The notes under the pieces: model-generated
Seen by the model: the letters and a program-made list of their open reading frames with translations, nothing else
What the model was told of the DNA's origin: nothing
Database searches by the model: none
Shown here: positions 60,128 to 64,000 of the stretch, in pieces
Layout of the letters: each line of letters begins with the position of its first letter
Numbering within the stretch: the stretch's first letter is position 1
Position numbers and translations under genes: made by a program
Assembly: GCA_020852515.1 (NCBI GenBank)
Contig: JADZAS010000016.1
Span: 374,155 to 438,154 of the forward strand
Length of the DNA stretch: 64,000 bases
Direction of reading: 5' to 3'
Source of the DNA: Phycisphaerales bacterium
GTDB lineage: Bacteria > Planctomycetota > Phycisphaerae > Phycisphaerales > UBA5793

Positions 60128-61807
60128 TCACTTTGATTTCCGCGGCGCGGGCTTCACATCCACGATGCGCGCGTCGAGAAGTTCCATCGCTTTGCGCACG
60201 ATCGGAATCTGCGCAGCCTGGGCGAACTGCGACGAAGACGGCAAGGCCGGACCGGGTCCGTGGCCGTTGGCGGCCGCCGCGGCGCTGGCGATCAATTCGA
60301 TGCGTACGGGCCGGCCCAGCGCCGAAGCGAAGATCTTCTCGATCGCGCCCAGGCAGGTCCGCGCGTAGGCGAGCAGCGAGCCGTCGTTGAGCGTGAGGCT
60401 GATCGACGGCCCATCGAGGCGCTGATCCCAACTCAGCGCATCGACCACCGGGCCGAGGCGGGCATTCCCATGCGCCTCTTCCACCACCTGCCGCCACACC
60501 TGCTCAGGATCGACATCTACGCGAGCGGCGGTCGGCGGCGGCGCCTCGGGCTCACTCGGGACCGGCGAGGCGGCGCTCCTGGCAGCCGTCGCAGCCGCCA
60601 GTTCGCTCAGTTTCGGCGGCGGTTCAGCGCGCTGTGGACTTTTTTTTTGAGTGGCGCCCGCGCTGCCAGCGCCGCTGAGGCGCCCGTCTCCAGCCGGGCT
60701 GCCCTTGAGCAGCGCCGCGGCGTCGGCGAACTTTTCGCTCAGCGCCAGCCGCACCACCGCCGCATCGAGCAGCGCCCGTCCCGTCACGCTCGACTTGATT
60801 GATCGCTGCACATTTTCAAGAAGCGCGATCATGTACACGAGGCCCGGTGCGTCGAAGCGGCCCGCCTGCGCTGCGATTTCCTCGCGTTCATCATCAGCCA
60901 GTTCGAGCAGTTCGCTCTCCACGCCGCACGCGCACGCGAGCATGAGCAGCCGCAGCCGATCGATGACGATCTCGATGAACTGATCGGGCGAGACGCCGCG
61001 ATTGAGCATCTCGTTCATCTGATCCAGCGCCGCAGCGGGCTGGCCATCGGCTACGGCCTCGACGAACTGGTGCACCAGCGCCTGGTCGGGCAGGCCGAGG
61101 GTCTCAGCGAGCATCTCGACCGTGATCGTCTTCTCGCCCTCGGAGAGCAATCGATCGAGCAGGCTCAGCGCATCGCGCATCGAGCCGTGCCCCAGCCGCG
61201 CCACCTGCAGCACCAGGCGTTCATCGGCCTTGACCTTCTCGCTTTTGAGCACCGCCCGCAGGTGCTCGGCGATGCGCTTGGTGGGGATCATGCGGAAGTC
61301 GAACCTCTGGCAGCGCGATTGGATCGTCGCCGGCACCTTGTGCGGCTCGGTCGTGCAGAGGATGAACTTCACGTGAGAGGGAGGCTCCTCCATCGTCTTG
61401 AGCAGCGCGTTGAACGCCTCGCGCGTGAGCATGTGCACTTCGTCGATGATGTAGATCTTGTACGGGCAGCGATTGGGACGGTAGATGCTGTTGGCGATGA
61501 GATCGCGAGCCTCATCCACGCCGCGGTTCGAGGCGCCGTCAATCTCGATGACATCGATGTCGCCGCCCTGCATGATCGCCTTGCCGATCGCCTCGGCGTC
61601 GGTGAGTTCGGGTGTGACGTTGAGCGCCTTGGCGAAGATGCGCGCCATCGAGGTCTTGCCCACTCCGCGCGTGCCGGTGAAGAGATAGGCGTGGGCGACG
61701 CGGTCGGACTCGATCGCCCGACTGAGCGTGCGCGCAATCGCCTCCTGCCCGATGACTTCATCAAAGTCCTGGGAGCGATACCGGCGAGCGAGAACGGTGT
61801 AGGCCAT
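60128..61807 (-). CDS. dnaX: DnaX, DNA polymerase III clamp-loader subunit gamma/tau
   Basis: DnaX forms the clamp loader of DNA polymerase III. The 559-residue product starts LARRYRSQDFDEVIGQEAIARTL, has Walker A GTRGVGKT at residues 45-52, the DEVHML box and SRCQRFDFR. The region where DnaX normally carries a Cys4 zinc module (after ...KALN) has no cysteines and is shorter. After the clamp-loader core (~residue 370) comes a Pro/Ala-rich linker and a tau-type tail (to 559). A run of nine A residues lies in the linker (60640-60648). ebfC follows 33 bases after the stop. Confidence 0.95.
   Translation of the reverse strand: MAYTVLARRYRSQDFDEVIGQEAIARTLSRAIESDRVAHAYLFTGTRGVGKTSMARIFAKALNVTPELTDAEAIGKAIMQGGDIDVIEIDGASNRGVDEARDLIANSIYRPNRCPYKIYIIDEVHMLTREAFNALLKTMEEPPSHVKFILCTTEPHKVPATIQSRCQRFDFRMIPTKRIAEHLRAVLKSEKVKADERLVLQVARLGHGSMRDALSLLDRLLSEGEKTITVEMLAETLGLPDQALVHQFVEAVADGQPAAALDQMNEMLNRGVSPDQFIEIVIDRLRLLMLACACGVESELLELADDEREEIAAQAGRFDAPGLVYMIALLENVQRSIKSSVTGRALLDAAVVRLALSEKFADAAALLKGSPAGDGRLSGAGSAGATQKKSPQRAEPPPKLSELAAATAARSAASPVPSEPEAPPPTAARVDVDPEQVWRQVVEEAHGNARLGPVVDALSWDQRLDGPSISLTLNDGSLLAYARTCLGAIEKIFASALGRPVRIELIASAAAAANGHGPGPALPSSSQFAQAAQIPIVRKAMELLDARIVDVKPAPRKSK
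60640..60648 (-). promoter_or_regulatory. A9 slippage site inside dnaX
   Basis: Nine consecutive A residues on the coding strand, codons 387-390 (CAA AAA AAA AGT). Adding one A, or a -1 frameshift, leads to a TGA five codons later (about 394 residues). Losing one A leads to a TGA after about 399 residues. Both products would be gamma-like, without the tau tail. Thermus makes gamma by transcriptional slippage at such a run. Confidence 0.6.
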
Positions 61808-61939
61808 GGAACCCTATTGAAGGGGCCAAACCCCGAGTGGGCAAAAGTTGCCGGAAAGATCGCCATCCATCCTCCTCCAAGGGCCGAAACCACTCGCCGC
61901 GCCCGCGCCGGGTTCGACCGCAGACGGCTCGTTCTCAGC

Positions 61940-62371
61940 TCAGCGGCTGATGGCGTGCTGCCGGCGTGCCTTCCACAGTACCACACCGAATGGCAGCCAC
62001 CAGATCACGTCGTTGAAGAGGATGAGCCAGCCGAACGTCCAAGGGAACTCGCCCTTGACAGCATACACGACGAAGCCGATCGGGCCGAACACCTTTCCCA
62101 GCAGTCCCACGAGTACGAGCGGCCAGTGGCGCAGCGGATTGGCCGAGGCGATGAGGTAGCCGATGCCGTACACGCCGATGACCATGCCAAGGCATTGCCA
62201 GACCTGCGGCCAGTTCGGCCGCGCCAGGCCCATCAGGTCGAACGCGGTGTTGGGCGACAGCAGCGCGCTCAACCCCCACGCGATGTTGTAAACACCGGCT
62301 GCGATCAGCGCCCAGCGCATCCACCCAGCCGGCCGGGATGGCCCCACGTCTTCACGCATGGCGTTGAGCAT
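61940..62371 (-). CDS. Four-helix membrane protein, unknown
   Basis: A 143-residue protein with about four membrane helices (WMRWALIAAGVYNIAWGLSAL, WPQVWQCLGMVIGVYGIGYLIA, HWPLVLVGLLGKVFGPIGFVVYAV and WTFGWLILFNDVIWWLPFGVVLW). The family is conserved in planctomycetes and cyanobacteria and is sometimes labelled alkyl hydroperoxide reductase without any peroxidase motif. That label should be avoided, since no redox Cys pair is seen. The start is uncertain: 62371 or 62359. The longer ORF to 62413 overlaps a terminator. Confidence 0.75.
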   Translation of the reverse strand: MLNAMREDVGPSRPAGWMRWALIAAGVYNIAWGLSALLSPNTAFDLMGLARPNWPQVWQCLGMVIGVYGIGYLIASANPLRHWPLVLVGLLGKVFGPIGFVVYAVKGEFPWTFGWLILFNDVIWWLPFGVVLWKARRQHAISR

Positions 62372-62410
62372 ATCGCCGCCGCGTCGCGCGAGCTGTGGCG
62401 GGCCACACAC

Positions 62411-62464
62411 CAAAAGCGACCGCCGCCGTGCGCTGCTTGTGGCGAGCGAGCGACGGCGGCGGTC
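62411..62464 (-). terminator. Terminator of the secreted FG-GAP gene
   Basis: GACCGCCGCCGT (62418-62429) pairs perfectly with ACGGCGGCGGTC (62453-62464). On the minus strand it is followed by a four-T run (62415-62412). It lies 37 bases past the stop of the FG-GAP gene. Confidence 0.8.
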
Positions 62465-62500
62465 TGGAAGGAGGAACGTGGATGAAGTCGCGTGGAGTTT

Positions 62501-64000
62501 CTACTGGGTGATCTGAGATTCGACGGGCCGGCTCTTGACGCTCCACGCGCCGCCGGGGCCGCGCCGGATCACGGCCTGCGTGAACACCGGCGTGCCGAGC
62601 GGCGCGCCTCCTGGAATGCTCAGGCGAAGCGAGGCCACGCCGGAAGCGTCCGCTCTGGCCGAGTCGATGATCGTCAGCGGGTTGCGCAGATCGAGGCACA
62701 GACCACCGAGTTGCGGCGGGCAGGCGCCTTGGCCGAGGCCGCGCGTGCTGTAGAGGAAGTGCACCTGCTCGCCGGGCACGGCCCCCTGCGCGTGGAGCGT
62801 CGCCGTCTGCCCGCGGCGGAGCGGCGTCTGTGAGAGGATGATGTCATAGTCCGACGGCGCAACGCCACGGAAGATGCTCACGCCGGGGTACCACCAGCGG
62901 CCGTTGTCAACCTGGCAGAGCACCGCCAGATCGACGGTGCCATCGCCGTCAAAGTCGCCGGTGATCATGTCAAAGGCATCCTGGCCGACGCCCAGGCGCA
63001 TGAGCCGGTCGAAGGCGCCGTTGCCGACGCCCTTCCAGTAGGAGACGTCCTGCGCGCTGAAGTTCGCGGTGAAGGCGTCGATCTCGCCGTCACCTTCGGC
63101 GTCGCCGAAGTAGAGGCCAGCGGTGTGATCGGCATAGCCGTATGAGCCGTGGTACGTATCGAGGATGTGGAAGTCACCGTTGCCCCGGTTGCGCCGCACG
63201 CCCAGGCCCGTCTCATCGAGGTTGTAGATGGTGGCGAAGTCGATCGAGGCGTTGCGGTCGAAGTCGGCGGCGCCGAAGGCGCGCACGCCACGACCGGCCG
63301 GAACCTCGAACGACGCCTGGAAACGACCGTCTCCGAGCCCGAAGGCAACCGTGGCGCTGCCCTGCAGGCCGGAGTCAGTGAGCAGATCGGGCCAGCCGTC
63401 GCCATTGAAGTCACCCATGCCGATCTTGCGGACGAAATCGGTCGTGGTGTTGCGCACCGGCGCATTAAACGAACCGGTGCCTCGATTGATCGCGACATTG
63501 ACTTCGAAGAATCCGCTGAACACGACGTCGAGGGCGCCGTCGGCGTTGACATCCCAGAGGTTCATGTCCCCTTCGACGTACGCGGACGTGATGAACTGCA
63601 TCGCTCCAAACGAGCCGTTGCCGCTGTTGAGCCGGGCGCGGATGGCGCCGGTGCTGTCGCGGAAAACCAGATCGAGTCGGCCGTCGCCGCTGATGTCGGC
63701 AAGGCGCACGACAGTGGGATAGGTTGACGCGCTGTAGGTTTCGATCGCGGCGAAGCTGCCGTCGCCTTGGTTGCGGCGCACGGTGATGCCGTGCTGCTCG
63801 GCGAAGTCCGCGCGGAAGCCGGCGACGAGATCGAGGTCGCCGTCGCTGTCGATGTCGCCCGCCAAAAGGTTCGTCGGAAAGGCCGGCGAGAGGCCCGGGC
63901 TGGTCATGTCAATGACGGGCGGCTGGATGAACGTGCCGTCGCCGGGGTTTTCGTAGACACATGCGCCCATCGACTCGGAGCAGACCACGACAACCTCCAG
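62501..64000 (-). CDS. Secreted FG-GAP/VCBS-type protein (5' end cut by window edge)
   Basis: The frame is open at the window edge, so the N-terminus and any signal peptide are missing; 499 residues are visible. It consists of repeated beta-propeller blades with calcium-type motifs (GDIDSDGDLDLVAGF, ADISGDGRLDLVFRD, GDFNGDGWPDLLTD, GDFDGDGTVDLAVL), the FG-GAP/VCBS pattern. The C-terminal ~110 residues hold a distinct module with CPPQLGGLCLDL, similar in style to the end of the secreted protein at 58.6-59.6 kb. This is a common architecture in planctomycete surface proteins. The ligand is unknown. Confidence 0.88.
   Translation of the reverse strand: MEVVVVCSESMGACVYENPGDGTFIQPPVIDMTSPGLSPAFPTNLLAGDIDSDGDLDLVAGFRADFAEQHGITVRRNQGDGSFAAIETYSASTYPTVVRLADISGDGRLDLVFRDSTGAIRARLNSGNGSFGAMQFITSAYVEGDMNLWDVNADGALDVVFSGFFEVNVAINRGTGSFNAPVRNTTTDFVRKIGMGDFNGDGWPDLLTDSGLQGSATVAFGLGDGRFQASFEVPAGRGVRAFGAADFDRNASIDFATIYNLDETGLGVRRNRGNGDFHILDTYHGSYGYADHTAGLYFGDAEGDGEIDAFTANFSAQDVSYWKGVGNGAFDRLMRLGVGQDAFDMITGDFDGDGTVDLAVLCQVDNGRWWYPGVSIFRGVAPSDYDIILSQTPLRRGQTATLHAQGAVPGEQVHFLYSTRGLGQGACPPQLGGLCLDLRNPLTIIDSARADASGVASLRLSIPGGAPLGTPVFTQAVIRRGPGGAWSVKSRPVESQITQ

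Noticed and set aside
61808-61939. Possible SRP RNA gene upstream of dnaX, as in Bacillus
   Set aside because: No GGAAGGAAGC-type loop or GGTCAGG core was found on either strand.

Overview
This is about 64 kb of GC-rich chromosome from a motile bacterium, most likely a planctomycete of the Phycisphaerae type. The assignment is inferred from gene content, not from a search. It rests on an ECF-type sigma factor next to a transmembrane Ser/Thr kinase, four membrane proteins with the CxxCGYDL-CxECG zinc ribbon common in this phylum, a BlaI/M56-TPR pair, secreted FG-GAP-type proteins, and a flagellar cluster ordered as in spirochaetes and Bacillus. No insertion sequence, prophage, CRISPR array, tRNA or rRNA was seen.

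Bases 1-21548 are one flagellar super-cluster, all on the + strand: fliH (cut by the window edge), fliI, fliJ, motE-like, fliK, flgD, a TIGR02530-type gene, flgE, flbD, motA, motB, fliL, fliN, fliO, fliP, fliQ, fliR, flhB, flhA, flhF, flhG, a small membrane protein, and two tandem FliA-type sigma factors. Most junctions overlap or are a few bases apart. Together these encode the export ATPase and gate, the hook, the stator, the C-ring component FliN, the polar placement GTPase/ATPase pair and the late sigma factor. fliM is absent from its usual place between fliL and fliN. The stator proteins look like Na+-type PomA/PomB. The second sigma factor has lost the usual region 2.4 sequence.

Bases 21.6-32.8 kb are mixed: folK, an MgtE-like transporter and, on the minus strand, a branched-chain aminotransferase, the Ser/Thr kinase and its sigma factor. 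These are followed by a UvrD/PcrA helicase and a B12-binding radical SAM protein on the plus strand, then a minus-strand coiled-coil membrane protein. Bases 32.8-36.1 kb hold a decayed VOC/glyoxalase remnant and two tandem zinc-ribbon membrane paralogues whose first ~320 bases are nearly identical. Bases 36.3-40.2 kb hold a BlaI-family repressor and an M56 peptidase with a TPR tail, behind an inverted-repeat operator.

Bases 40.3-45.5 kb (minus strand) form a housekeeping run: acyltransferase, ruvA, a small DUF6899-like protein, mannose-1-phosphate guanylyltransferase, a lone nuoH and two zinc-ribbon proteins. carB is on the plus strand. Bases 49.4-62.4 kb are mostly minus strand: an AsmA-like protein, a membrane protein, a Gfo/Idh/MocA oxidoreductase, a TsaE-YacG fusion, thiL, sppA, rpoN, recR, ebfC and dnaX. 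A secreted-protein gene on the plus strand splits recR from ebfC-dnaX. dnaX carries a run of nine A residues in frame that could make a short gamma form by slippage. The window ends inside a secreted FG-GAP/VCBS-type protein.
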